Below, one piece after another: positions 15,022-23,759 of a stretch of 64,000 nt of DNA. Origin of the DNA: Nocardia jejuensis NBRC 103114 (GTDB lineage Bacteria; Actinomycetota; Actinomycetes; Mycobacteriales; Mycobacteriaceae); the NCBI RefSeq assembly GCF_001613145.1, contig NZ_BDBU01000024.1, positions 1-64,000 on the forward strand, written 5' to 3'. Position 1 is the stretch's first letter; the number at the start of each line of letters is the position of its first letter. The position numbers were made by a program, and so were the translations under genes. The notes below the pieces were generated by a model. The model ran no database searches. It had not been told where the DNA came from and saw only the letters and a program-made list of their open reading frames with translations.

Positions 15022-16296
15022 ATGTCCAGTCCCACGCTCGAGCGTTCCTTTACCACCGGCTCGGTTGCCACCGCACGTCTGGCTCCGGCTCGCCCCGCGG
15101 TACCGCCGGAGCTGCGGATCACCGACAACCCCGCCGCCGCTGTACTGCGGTCCGCCACCCGCGGCCCGATCTTCCGCGATGTCGCCGCCCAGACCACCGG
15201 TCTGAGCATCGCGACCGTGAATCGCCAAGTGTCCTCGCTACTTTCGGCGGGGCTGCTGCGTGAGCGCGCCGACCTGACCGCGTCCGGCGCGGTCGGACGG
15301 CCGCGTGTGCCGTTCGAGGTGGACACCGACTCGTACGTCACCGTCGGCGTGCACATCGGCTTCACCGTCACCCGCATCGTGGCCGCGGATCTGTCCGGCC
15401 GGATTCTCGGCGGGCTCGAAATCGCCACTCCGCAAACGGGTTCCGAGGCGGCGCTGACCATAGTGGCCCGCAGCGCCAAGGCGTTCCTGGATCGCCTGCC
15501 GCGCCGCAAGCCGCTGTGGACCGGCGTCGCGCTGGCCGGCCGGGTGGATCCGGCGGGCGGCGTCGTGGACCATCCGCGCCTGGATTGGCAGGCCGCTCCG
15601 GTGGCCGCCATCTTCAGCAGCATTCTCGATCTGCCGGTCTCGGTCTCCGCGCACGTGGAGGCGATGGCCGCGGCCGAGCTGCTGCTCGCGGGCCGCGATC
15701 CGGGCGAGGAGACTCGTCCGGGCAGCAGCCTCTACATCTACGCTCGCGAAACCGCCGGTGTGGCAGTGACTCTGCACGATCGGGTGCACACTCCCGCCAA
15801 CGGCCCGGGCTCCATCGCGCACCTGCCCACCGGCTCGGATGTGGATTGCTCCTGCGGCCGGCGTGGCTGCTTGGAGGCCACCATCGGTGAGCGCTCGCTG
15901 CTGGAACGCGCTGTGCGCAAGGGCATTCTGCCCAAGCCGGAGGCCCCGCGCCGTCCGGTGATCGCGGACCTGTACCGGCTCGCCGACTCCGGCAACGACC
16001 CGGCCCGCGAACTGCTCCTCGAGCGCGCCGAGATCCTGGGCCGCACCGCGGCGCTGGTGCGTGACATGTTCAACCCGGATCGCGTAGTACTCGGAGGACA
16101 GGCGTTCACCGGCTACCGGCCCGGAATGGAGCGGGTGGCAAAGGCTTTCGCCGAAAGCACCACGCTGCCGGCGGCAGATCTGCGGATCAGCCGGTTCGGC
16201 GGACGGGTACAGGAATTCGCCGCGGCGGTCACCTCGCTCAGCGTGTTCTACGCCGATCCGCTCTCGGCCATGCGCCGCGCGATTCGCACGCGCTAG
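15022..16296 (+). CDS. ROK-family transcriptional regulator
   Basis: A 424-aa protein. Residues about 30-80 are a helix-turn-helix (IFRDVAAQTTGLSIATVNRQVSSLLSAGLL). The rest is a ROK sugar-kinase-like domain with the zinc motif CSCGRRGCLE near 272-281. Being longer than ROK kinases and carrying the HTH, it is a regulator, not an enzyme. It is transcribed away from the gntR unit and ends in a strong hairpin. Its position between two sulfur-type operons, and behind a Cys leader peptide, suggests a role in sulfur control; this is inference. Ligand unknown. Confidence 0.9.
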   Translation: MSSPTLERSFTTGSVATARLAPARPAVPPELRITDNPAAAVLRSATRGPIFRDVAAQTTGLSIATVNRQVSSLLSAGLLRERADLTASGAVGRPRVPFEVDTDSYVTVGVHIGFTVTRIVAADLSGRILGGLEIATPQTGSEAALTIVARSAKAFLDRLPRRKPLWTGVALAGRVDPAGGVVDHPRLDWQAAPVAAIFSSILDLPVSVSAHVEAMAAAELLLAGRDPGEETRPGSSLYIYARETAGVAVTLHDRVHTPANGPGSIAHLPTGSDVDCSCGRRGCLEATIGERSLLERAVRKGILPKPEAPRRPVIADLYRLADSGNDPARELLLERAEILGRTAALVRDMFNPDRVVLGGQAFTGYRPGMERVAKAFAESTTLPAADLRISRFGGRVQEFAAAVTSLSVFYADPLSAMRRAIRTR

Positions 16297-16335
16297 GCAG
16301 GAGCGGGGTCCGGTGAGGAGACCCCGACGCCTCGA

Positions 16336-16363
16336 GTCCCCGCCGGAAGTAACCGGCGGGGAC
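16336..16363 (+). terminator. Terminator after the ROK gene
   Basis: Hairpin GTCCCCGCCGG / CCGGCGGGGAC with a six-base loop, 40 bp after the stop. Confidence 0.8.
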
Positions 16364-16503
16364 TTCTCGATTCGCGGGAGAGTTCCGGCTCGGGCGCTGC
16401 TCTCGGTTCGGGACTGGTGCGGTTCGGGGCTGGTGCAGTTCGGGACACTGCGCGGCTCGGGACCGATCTCGATTCGAAGACCGATCGCGAAACCCGTTGG
16501 CGC
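16364..16503. repeat. Imperfect 16-bp tandem repeats in the ROK/GNAT gap
   Basis: Around 16400-16475 a GGTTCGGGACTGGTGC-like unit is repeated three to four times with changes. The rest of this 140-bp gap shows nothing else. Confidence 0.45.
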
Positions 16504-17010
16504 TCAGGACTCCGGGCGATACAGCGCGTGCACGATCACCGGATGCTTGTTCAAGATGTCCGAGCGCAGCACGGTGAATCCCAGCCGCAGGGCCACCCGC
16601 TTGGAACGCAGATTGTCGGGGTGGATCATGGCCGCGATGTACGGCACGGGCAGGGTCCGGAAGCCCCACTCCAGGAAGCCTTTCGCGGCCTCGGTGGCGT
16701 AACCGTTCCCCCAGGCCTCACGGCGGAAGGTCCACGCGGCCTCCACCTCGTCGAACTGCGGCCAGTAGTTGAGGCCCGCACGACCCAGGAACCGGCCGTC
16801 CGCCCGGGATTCGACCACGAACTGCCCGTGTCCACGGGTGGTCCAGAGCTTCTCCATCGCGGTGAGACGTTCCACGGTGGACTCCCAGTTGTACGAACCC
16901 AGGAACTCGGTCACCTCGGAGTCCGTATGCAACCCCATCCACAGTGCGATATCCGATTCGCTGGCGGTCCAAGGGCGTAGCCGGAGTCGCTCGGTCTCGA
17001 GAACTGTCAC
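16504..17010 (-). CDS. GNAT-family N-acetyltransferase (RimJ/RimL-like)
   Basis: A 168-aa enzyme. It starts at GTG 17010 (MTVLETERLRLRPW), the characteristic N-terminus of RimJ/RimL-type acetyltransferases. The acetyl-CoA-binding segment is EAWGNGYATEAAKGFLEWGF (about residues 96-115), and NLRSKRVALRLGF follows as the usual C-terminal motif. The acceptor could be a ribosomal protein or a small molecule. An in-frame extension to 17217 would cross a large terminator hairpin, so the shorter start is preferred. Confidence 0.85.
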   Translation of the reverse strand: MTVLETERLRLRPWTASESDIALWMGLHTDSEVTEFLGSYNWESTVERLTAMEKLWTTRGHGQFVVESRADGRFLGRAGLNYWPQFDEVEAAWTFRREAWGNGYATEAAKGFLEWGFRTLPVPYIAAMIHPDNLRSKRVALRLGFTVLRSDILNKHPVIVHALYRPES

Positions 17011-17071
17011 CGTATCGACGCTACGCGTGACGGGGAGCTCGCAGGCCGATACCGCTGGGTCGGCATGGAGC

Positions 17072-17111
17072 GGGCCGGGCCCGGACAGGTCCACGTGTCC
17101 GGGCCCGGCCC
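17072..17111 (-). terminator. Strong terminator after the LLM/ABC operon
   Basis: Perfect 16-bp stem, GGGCCGGGCCCGGACA / TGTCCGGGCCCGGCCC, with an eight-base loop. It lies 136 bp downstream of the last gene of the 13-gene run and upstream of the GNAT gene. Confidence 0.8.
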
Positions 17112-17247
17112 TGATCCGCACGCGCGCGAGGCCCTGCGCGCGGTGCGGTTCCCACATCACCCCGCCGTACGGAGTCCCCGTTCCACGGCGTGGCGATGCG
17201 AGTTCTGGACCGTCCACCGGGGCATCACCACCCGGCGGACGGTCTGT

Positions 17248-18381
17248 TCAGGCGGCGCGCACGTGGGACAGCCCCCACTCGCGGGCCAGCAGGCGGTGCG
17301 AGTTCAGCCGATCCTCGTGCTTGTGCGTGACGCTGGTGATCACCAATTCGTCTGCGCCCGTGAGCTGCTGGAGCGCGTGCAGGTGTTCGGTCACGGTGGC
17401 GGCGGATCCGACGAACTGGGTGTTCACCCGATCGTCGACGAGTCGGCGCTGCCGATCGGCCAGCGGCGGAGCGGTATCGGGGTCGAGGTATTCCGCCGCG
17501 CCCGCACCGCTGCGGATGCTGTAGACCCAGTGCCCGTAGGTGGAGGCCAGGTGCTGCGCGGTCGCGTCGTCGTCGGCGACCACCACATCGGCCGACACCA
17601 CCAGATAGGGACGCGCGAAGCGCTCCGAGGGCCGGAAGGCCGCGCGATACGCCTCGACGGTCTCCACGATGGTGCCGGGCGAGACGTGATAGTTCGCCGC
17701 GAACGGCAGCCCCAGTTTCCCTGCGAGCGTCGCGCTTTCGCCTCCGCTGCTGCCGAACAGCCAGACCTGGATGTCCGCGCCCTCACCGGGCACCGCATGC
17801 AGGTCGACACCGTCACCGACCGTGAAGGTGCCCGCGAGCAGCGCCTGGATCTGCGCCACCTGTTCGGTGTACGGCAGCGATTGCGCGCCCGGCAGTTGCA
17901 GCGTCTCCAAACCCGCTGCGAGACGGGTGGTGTCGAGGTACTGGCCCGGAATGAACGGCGGCGGGATGACCACGCCGTCACGCACGACAGTGGGGCGTTC
18001 CTTCGTGGGCACCGGCGGTACACCGGCGGACCGGAAGGCATTGCCGCGATGTCCCGAGCGCCCGAGACCCAGATCCAGCCGGCCCGGGTAGAGCGCGTCG
18101 ACCGTGCCGAACGCCTCCACCACGGCCGCGGAGGTGTGATGGCCCAACTGCACTGCGGCCGTGCCGATCCGAATGGAGTCGGTGGCCGCCGCGATCAGCC
18201 CGATCAGCGTGGTCGATGCCGAGCTGGCGACCTTCACGAAGTGGTGCTCGGCGATCCAGAACCGGCGATAGCCCAGGCGCTCGGCCTGCTGCGCCAGATC
18301 GATGGTGTTGCGCAGCGCCTGCCTGGCGGTGGACCCCGCGCTGATCGGGGACAGGTCCAGCACCGAGAGTGGAATGGTCAT
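17248..18381 (-). CDS. Luciferase-like (LLM) flavin-dependent oxidoreductase, MsnO8-like
   Basis: A 377-aa FMN or F420-dependent TIM-barrel enzyme. The start SVLDLSPISAGSTARQAL and the segment RFWIAEHHFVKVASSA near residue 40 are hallmarks of the luciferase family group 1 (MsnO8-type). ALYPGRLDLGLGRSGH follows. It is the last gene of the operon, and its ATG overlaps the DUF1684 stop (ATGA). Reduced flavin would come from a separate reductase such as the one at 31685. The substrate is unknown; organosulfur cleavage is inferred from context. Confidence 0.88.
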   Translation of the reverse strand: MTIPLSVLDLSPISAGSTARQALRNTIDLAQQAERLGYRRFWIAEHHFVKVASSASTTLIGLIAAATDSIRIGTAAVQLGHHTSAAVVEAFGTVDALYPGRLDLGLGRSGHRGNAFRSAGVPPVPTKERPTVVRDGVVIPPPFIPGQYLDTTRLAAGLETLQLPGAQSLPYTEQVAQIQALLAGTFTVGDGVDLHAVPGEGADIQVWLFGSSGGESATLAGKLGLPFAANYHVSPGTIVETVEAYRAAFRPSERFARPYLVVSADVVVADDDATAQHLASTYGHWVYSIRSGAGAAEYLDPDTAPPLADRQRRLVDDRVNTQFVGSAATVTEHLHALQQLTGADELVITSVTHKHEDRLNSHRLLAREWGLSHVRAA

Positions 18382-19184
18382 GCCGTGTGCTCCTGCCGAG
18401 GATCCTTCTCGCCCGCTTCGACGCTGATGCCGAGGCGATTTCGGGGTGGCGCGACCGGGCAGGTCGCGTAGTCGCTGAAGGCGCACGGCAGGTTCACCGC
18501 GCGGTTGAAGTCCAGGACCACGGTGCCGTCGGCGGCGGGCCGGGTCAGATCCAGGCGGCGAGCGCCACCGTAGGTGGTGATGCCGCTGGTGCCGTCGGTG
18601 AACAGCACGTGCTGACCAAGCAGGTGAGAACCGAACACCACGAGCTCGTGTTCGACGCCGTCGAACTCGAAGGTCACCGTGCCACCGGCGGTGTGGTGAT
18701 GACTCAGCCCGTCGACCACCGCACCGGTGGTGACGACCTGGGCGACCTCGTACGGCGTGAAGCGGCCGGTGACCACCCACTCCGGATCGGGCCGGTAGAC
18801 GGGAATCTCGGTGAACGCGGCCAGCGCCGGGGCGGCCGGATCGTGAATCCGGAGCGCGAATCGACCACTGCGCCGGATGACTTCGATCAACCGCTCGCCG
18901 GTCCGCAGCTCCAGGCCGGGCTTGCCCTCACCGGGGGTCAATTCCACCGCGCCGGAAAGCAATTCACCCTCGAGTCGCAACTCCTGCCCGGAATCGACGG
19001 TCAGATGGACGTTCTCGGCGTCGGCACGCCAGCTGCCGGGCACCCCGTCGAAGGTTTCCGCGTCCACGCCGAGCCAGTGCAGGCCGGTGAGGCTCAGCCA
19101 GCCCAGCGGCTGCCTCGCCCAGGCGGCGCGTTCGGCGCGGAAGGTGGACCACTGCTGGTCGAATTCGGTGACTGTGGCGGTCAT
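18378..19184 (-). CDS. DUF1684 family protein
   Basis: A 268-aa soluble protein. It shows the DUF1684 features: an N-terminal GWLSLTGLHWLGVD (residues 27-40), a central YEVAQVVTTG region and a C-terminal VVLDFNRAVNLPCAFSDYATCPVAPPRNRL (two Cys). The function of the family is unknown. It is ATGA-coupled at both ends to LLM monooxygenase genes, which suggests that it acts on or binds the same substrate or product. Confidence 0.88.
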   Translation of the reverse strand: MTATVTEFDQQWSTFRAERAAWARQPLGWLSLTGLHWLGVDAETFDGVPGSWRADAENVHLTVDSGQELRLEGELLSGAVELTPGEGKPGLELRTGERLIEVIRRSGRFALRIHDPAAPALAAFTEIPVYRPDPEWVVTGRFTPYEVAQVVTTGAVVDGLSHHHTAGGTVTFEFDGVEHELVVFGSHLLGQHVLFTDGTSGITTYGGARRLDLTRPAADGTVVLDFNRAVNLPCAFSDYATCPVAPPRNRLGISVEAGEKDPRQEHTA

Positions 19185-20545
19185 GATGCGCGAACTCCTT
19201 CGGTGCTGTGGTGCGGATTGCGCAGACCGAGGTGGTCGCGCAGGGTCGAGCCGGTGTACTCGGTGCGGAAACTGCCCAGGTCCTGGAGTTCCGGAACCAC
19301 CTTCTCGACGAATTCGTCGAAGCCGGCGGGTGTGAGGTGTGGGACGAGCACGAAACCGTCCGACGCGTCGGTCTGCACGTGCCGGTCGATATCGGCGGCG
19401 ACCTGACGCGGGGTGCCGATGAACTGGGGCCGCGCGGTGGTCTCGATGATGAGTTCGCGTATGGAGAGGTTCTCGGCCTCGGACTTCGCCCGCCAGGCTT
19501 CGGCGATGGCGCGCGGATCCTTGGCGTGCCGGACCCGGCCGCGGGTGATGTTCACGTTCTCGACCGGATCGATCTCCGGCAGCGGTCCGTCCGGGTCGTA
19601 AGCAGAAAGGTCACGGCCCCACACCTGTTCAAGGAACGCGATGGCGGTCTGCGGACTCACCTGCTGCCGCCGGATGCGCTGGGCGTTCGCTCGCGCCTCC
19701 TCGGGTGTATCGCCGAGCACGAAACCGGCGGCGGGCAGAATCTTGAGATCCTCGCGGGAGCGTCCGTACTTGGCGAGACGATCCTTGACGTCGGCGTAGA
19801 AGCGCCTGCCGTCCTCGAGTTCACCGTGCGCGCTGAAGATGACATCGGCCTTGGCCGCGGCGAATTCGCGGCCCTCGTCGGAGTCCCCGGCTTGGATCTG
19901 CACCGGGTACCCCTGCGGGCTGCCCGGCAGGACGAACTCGCCCTCGATCTCGAATTGCTCACTGGAGAAACGCACTTCGCGCGCGGGCTGCGCGAAGACG
20001 CCGTTCTCGCGGTCCACGACCAGCGCGTCGGCGGGCCAGCTGTCCCACAGCGCGCGGGTCGCGTCCACCACCTCAGCGGCCCGGGTGTAGCGCTTGGTGT
20101 GCTCCAGATACCCACCGCGACGGAAGTTCTCGCCGGTGAAGGCGTCCGAGGAGGTGACCGCGTTCCACGCCGCGCGGCCGCCGGAGAGGTGATCGAGCGA
20201 GGCGAACTGCTTGGCCAGCTCGAAGGGCTCGTTGTAGGTGGTGTTGATGGTCCCGGCCAAGCCGAGGTGGGTGGTCACGGCGGCGAGGGCGTTGAGCACG
20301 GTGAAGGTGTCCGGGCGGCCCACCACGTCCAGATCGTGCACCCGGCCCAGATGCTCGCGCAGCCGCAGCCCCTCGGCCAGGAAGAAGAAGTCGAAGAGTC
20401 CGCGTTCGGCGGTCCGCGCCAGATGTACGAAGGAGTCGAAATCGATCTGACTGCCGGACTCCGGGTCCGTCCACACGGTGTGGTGGTTGACGCCCGGGAA
20501 GTGGGCGGCGAGGTGAATCTGCTTGCGTATCCGCTGTTCAGGCAT
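19181..20545 (-). CDS. LLM flavin monooxygenase, NtaA/SnaA/DszA family
   Basis: A 454-aa enzyme of the nitrilotriacetate/pristinamycin/dibenzothiophene-sulfone monooxygenase family. The start QIHLAAHFPGVNHHTVW, FFLAEGLRLREH (about 57), NTTYNEPFELAKQFASLDHLSGGRAAWNAVTS (about 107-138) and RYTRAAEVVDATRALWDSW are typical. These FMNH2-dependent enzymes cleave C-S or C-N bonds. The ATG at 20545 has a GGAG-type ribosome site within the 8-bp gap region after the preceding gene; the stop overlaps the DUF1684 start. Substrate unproven. Confidence 0.9.
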   Translation of the reverse strand: MPEQRIRKQIHLAAHFPGVNHHTVWTDPESGSQIDFDSFVHLARTAERGLFDFFFLAEGLRLREHLGRVHDLDVVGRPDTFTVLNALAAVTTHLGLAGTINTTYNEPFELAKQFASLDHLSGGRAAWNAVTSSDAFTGENFRRGGYLEHTKRYTRAAEVVDATRALWDSWPADALVVDRENGVFAQPAREVRFSSEQFEIEGEFVLPGSPQGYPVQIQAGDSDEGREFAAAKADVIFSAHGELEDGRRFYADVKDRLAKYGRSREDLKILPAAGFVLGDTPEEARANAQRIRRQQVSPQTAIAFLEQVWGRDLSAYDPDGPLPEIDPVENVNITRGRVRHAKDPRAIAEAWRAKSEAENLSIRELIIETTARPQFIGTPRQVAADIDRHVQTDASDGFVLVPHLTPAGFDEFVEKVVPELQDLGSFRTEYTGSTLRDHLGLRNPHHSTEGVRAS

Positions 20546-20553
20546 GCTTCTCC

Positions 20554-21675
20554 TCAGGCGTGGACGTGACGATTGGCGGGGCGCGGGAGACCGAGACGCT
20601 CGCGAAGGGTGGGCGCGGAGCCCTCCGGTGCGGCCTCGGACCGTCCGGTCGCGGCGGGGGCCAATTCGGTCAGATAGGGAAGGACGGCGGTGAGTGCGAG
20701 CGGCCGGAGCACCACGCCGTCCGCGACGCCGCCGGTGTGGATCTGCGCGAGAATGCCGCGCAGTTCGTCGGCGGTGCCGATGTGGAATACCGTGCGCGGG
20801 GCCTCGGTCGCGATCCATTCCTCGAGCTGCGCCACCTCGGCGGCGGCCTGGTCGACAGTGGCGGCCAGGTGCACATCGATGTCCAGCAGCACCCGAACCT
20901 GATCCGGGTCCCGGCCCGCCGTCGTGATCGCGGCCCGCAGCTCACGCCGGACGGCGGCGGCCGTGGTCAGATCCGGTGCGACGATCCGGATCAGGTCGGC
21001 GCGCTGCACCGCTGTCCGCGCGCTGTGCGTCTCGGCGGCACGCACGCTCACCAGCGGCTGGCCCTGCGGGGAGCGCGGGGTGATGGACGGGCCCTTCACC
21101 GCGAAGTTGTCGCCGGTGAAGTCGATGTAGTGCAGCTTCTCGCGGTCGACGAAGCGTCCGGTCGCGGTATCCCTGATCTCGGCGTCGTCCTCCCAGCTGT
21201 CCCAGAGCCGGGTCACCACCTCGATCGCCTCGTCGGCCTCGAACCAGCGGGAATGACTGTCCTGCTCCGCTTTCCGGCCGAACAGCTTCGCCTCAGCGGC
21301 GGAGACCCCGACCTCCCAGCCCGCCCGGCCCGCACTCGCGAAATCGAGGCTGGCGATCGCCTTGGACAGGTGGAACGGCTCGGTGTGCGTCACGGTCGCC
21401 TGTGGAATCAGTCCGATCCGGCGGGTGAGCGCGGCGACGCGGGCGGTCACGGCCACCGCGTCGAGCCGTCCCCGCGCGCCGACCGGCTGCAGCGCGAAGG
21501 AATCGGGCACGAAGGCCAGATCGATGCCCGCGCGGTCCGCGGCCCCCAGCGCGTCCACCCAGTAGTCGGGGCTGAAGAGTTCCTCGGCCCGGGAGTCGGC
21601 GCGACGCCAGGACGCCGGGTGCGCCCCGGTGCCGGACAGTTCCAGACCCAGCAGCAGGGGTGTGTTCTTCGCCAT
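20554..21675 (-). CDS. LLM flavin-dependent oxidoreductase
   Basis: A 373-aa luciferase-like TIM barrel. It has THTEPFHLSKAIASLDFASAGRAGWEVGVS near residues 95-125, a shared LLM core, and ends with TLRERLGLPRPANRH, a tail like that of the neighbouring DszA-type enzyme. Its start overlaps the stop of the ATPase gene (TGATG), so it is coupled to the peptide-type transporter. It is one of four LLM enzymes in this operon. Confidence 0.85.
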   Translation of the reverse strand: MAKNTPLLLGLELSGTGAHPASWRRADSRAEELFSPDYWVDALGAADRAGIDLAFVPDSFALQPVGARGRLDAVAVTARVAALTRRIGLIPQATVTHTEPFHLSKAIASLDFASAGRAGWEVGVSAAEAKLFGRKAEQDSHSRWFEADEAIEVVTRLWDSWEDDAEIRDTATGRFVDREKLHYIDFTGDNFAVKGPSITPRSPQGQPLVSVRAAETHSARTAVQRADLIRIVAPDLTTAAAVRRELRAAITTAGRDPDQVRVLLDIDVHLAATVDQAAAEVAQLEEWIATEAPRTVFHIGTADELRGILAQIHTGGVADGVVLRPLALTAVLPYLTELAPAATGRSEAAPEGSAPTLRERLGLPRPANRHVHA

Positions 21676-23759
21676 CACGCGGTCCTTTCCAGAGGGGCGG
21701 ATCCGTCGGCGTCCTGCCGACCGGAACTCGCGTCACGAATGCGCGGAGCGGGCACGGCGGACAGGAGATCGCGCGTGTATTCGTTCTGTGGATTCGCGAA
21801 CAGGTCCGCGGTGCGGGCGGTTTCGACGATCACGCCCTCCCGCATGACGGCGACCCGATCGGCCAGGCGTCGCACGACCGCGAGGTCATGTGAGATGAAC
21901 AGGTAGGCCAGGTTCAACTCCGAGCGCAATCGCTCGAGCAGTTCGAGGATCTGCGCCTGCACCGAGACGTCCAGCGCGGAGACCGGTTCGTCGAGCACCA
22001 CCAGTTCCGGCCGCAGGGCGAGCGCACGCGCGATGGCCACCCGCTGCCGCTGTCCGCCGGACAGTTCGGCGGGACGCCGCTGCGCGTACTCGCGCGGCAG
22101 GGCGACCTGTTCGAGCAGTTCCCCGACCGACTCCCGGCGCGAGCGCCGATCACCGATCCCGAACGCCTCCAACGGTTCCGAGACGATCCTGCCCACGGTC
22201 AGCTTCGGATTCAGCGAGACGTACGGGTTCTGATAGACGACCTGGATCCGCCGCCGCAGCTCCCGCAATCCCGCTCCGCGCAACCGCGTGATGTCCCGGC
22301 CGTCGAAGGTGATCGTGCCCGCATCCGGCTCCGCGAGCCGCGCGAGAATCCGTGCCGTGGTCGACTTCCCCGACCCCGACTCCCCCACGACTGCGAGCGT
22401 CTCACCCCGCCCCACGCTGAGCGATACCTCGTTCACCGCCGTCAGCGTCACCCCGCGCGCGATGTGAAAGGTCTTGCGCAGACCGGTTACCGACAGCAGC
22501 GGATCACCGTCCGATCGCGCCGCCTGCCCCTCGACGTTCCGCGCCCCGACCGCCCGCGAACCTGTGTGGGATGCTGCGGCCTGTGGGGCTGTCGTCTGTG
22601 GGACGACCTCCTGCGACACCGCGTCCTGCGGCGCCGAGTCCTGTGCAACCGCAACCCCTGACACCGCGTCCTGCGGAGCCGAGTCCTGGGTGACCGCAAC
22701 GTGTGATGCTGCGCCCTCCAGGGCCGAATCCTGTGCAACCGCAGCCTGTGACACACCGGCCTGCGGAGTCGAGCCCTGGGCCGCGGCCCGCGAAGCCAGT
22801 CCCTCGGAACCTTGGACCACGGACCGAGCCGGTGAACCGTTGTGGCCCTGAGTCTCTCGGCCCGCGTGCGCACGGGCGGCGGCGCCCTCCGCTGCGCGGG
22901 GGCGCAACGCGTCGTCGAGGCTCGGGGCCGCCTGAACCAGGCGCCGGGTGTACTCGTGCTGGGGCCGGCCCAGTACCTCTGCGGCCGTTCCGGTTTCGAC
23001 TATGCGGCCGTGCTGCATGACGACGATGCGGTCGGCGCGCTCGGCGGCGACGGCCAGGTCGTGGGTGATGAGCAGGACCGCGGCGTCCGATTCGCGGGTC
23101 CGCTGTTCCAGGTGGTCCAGAATGCGCCGCTGCACGGTGACATCCAGGGCGCTGGTGGGCTCGTCGGCGATCACCAGTTCCGGCCCGCAGGCCAGGGCGA
23201 TGCCGATCAGCACGCGTTGACGCTGGCCGCCGGACAGGTCCTGGGGATACTGGCGCGCGCGCAGCTCGGGGCGATCGAGTCCGGCCTCCTCGAGGATCCG
23301 CACGGCCTCGATGCGCGCGGTGCGCCGATCGGCGCGACCGTGGATGCGCAGCACCTCCGCGACCTGATCCCCGATGCGCAGCACCGGATTCAGCGAGGTT
23401 CCGGGGTCCTGAGGCACCAAACCGATACGCGCGCCGCGTATTCCGCGCAGCACCCGCTGCGAGGCGCGCTCGATCCGATCCCCGGCGAAGGTGATCTCAC
23501 CGCCGGTGATCGCGCCGCCGTTGAGAAGTCCGATCACCGCGTGCGCGAGAGTGGACTTCCCCGAACCGGATTCACCCACCAGCGCGACCGTTTCGCCCCG
23601 CCGCACCTGCAGTGACGCCCCGGTCACCGCCGCGGTGATCCCGGTGCTCCCCTGGTACTCGACCCGGAGGTCCTCGATGCTCAGCAGCGCCGCGCCGGCG
23701 CTCTCGGGACGCGGCCGCACCGCGCGTTCGGTCCCGTTCTCGATTGTCCGGCTGCTCAT
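21675..23759 (-). CDS. Fused dual ATP-binding protein of an oligopeptide-type ABC importer (DppD-DppF type)
   Basis: A 694-aa protein with two complete nucleotide-binding domains. Domain 1 has Walker A GESGSGKST at 62-70, signature LSGGQRQRV and Walker B VIADEPTSALD. Domain 2 has GESGSGKST, LSGGQRQRVAIARAL and VVLDEPVSALD. Each domain ends in the NEYTRDLL/HEYTRRLV segment of the Opp/Dpp family. A 130-residue Ala/Gln/Ser linker made of 15-residue repeats joins them. The ATG overlaps the permease stop (ATGA). It powers the permeases at 23756 and 24990. Confidence 0.93.
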   Translation of the reverse strand: MSSRTIENGTERAVRPRPESAGAALLSIEDLRVEYQGSTGITAAVTGASLQVRRGETVALVGESGSGKSTLAHAVIGLLNGGAITGGEITFAGDRIERASQRVLRGIRGARIGLVPQDPGTSLNPVLRIGDQVAEVLRIHGRADRRTARIEAVRILEEAGLDRPELRARQYPQDLSGGQRQRVLIGIALACGPELVIADEPTSALDVTVQRRILDHLEQRTRESDAAVLLITHDLAVAAERADRIVVMQHGRIVETGTAAEVLGRPQHEYTRRLVQAAPSLDDALRPRAAEGAAARAHAGRETQGHNGSPARSVVQGSEGLASRAAAQGSTPQAGVSQAAVAQDSALEGAASHVAVTQDSAPQDAVSGVAVAQDSAPQDAVSQEVVPQTTAPQAAASHTGSRAVGARNVEGQAARSDGDPLLSVTGLRKTFHIARGVTLTAVNEVSLSVGRGETLAVVGESGSGKSTTARILARLAEPDAGTITFDGRDITRLRGAGLRELRRRIQVVYQNPYVSLNPKLTVGRIVSEPLEAFGIGDRRSRRESVGELLEQVALPREYAQRRPAELSGGQRQRVAIARALALRPELVVLDEPVSALDVSVQAQILELLERLRSELNLAYLFISHDLAVVRRLADRVAVMREGVIVETARTADLFANPQNEYTRDLLSAVPAPRIRDASSGRQDADGSAPLERTA
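22572..22751. repeat. 45-bp tandem repeat in the ATPase linker
   Basis: Four units (22572-22616, 22617-22661, 22662-22706, 22707-22751) encode the 15-residue pattern S-x-x-V-V/A-x-Q-D-S-A-P-Q-x-A-x. A fifth, more degenerate unit precedes them in the protein (towards 22793). Confidence 0.85.

Noticed and set aside
22474..22851. Cys-rich plus-strand frame (many SCDTASCGAES-like repeats) over the ATPase linker
   Set aside because: It is the antisense reading of the 45-bp coding repeats; no start signal, and the minus-strand gene is continuous through it.
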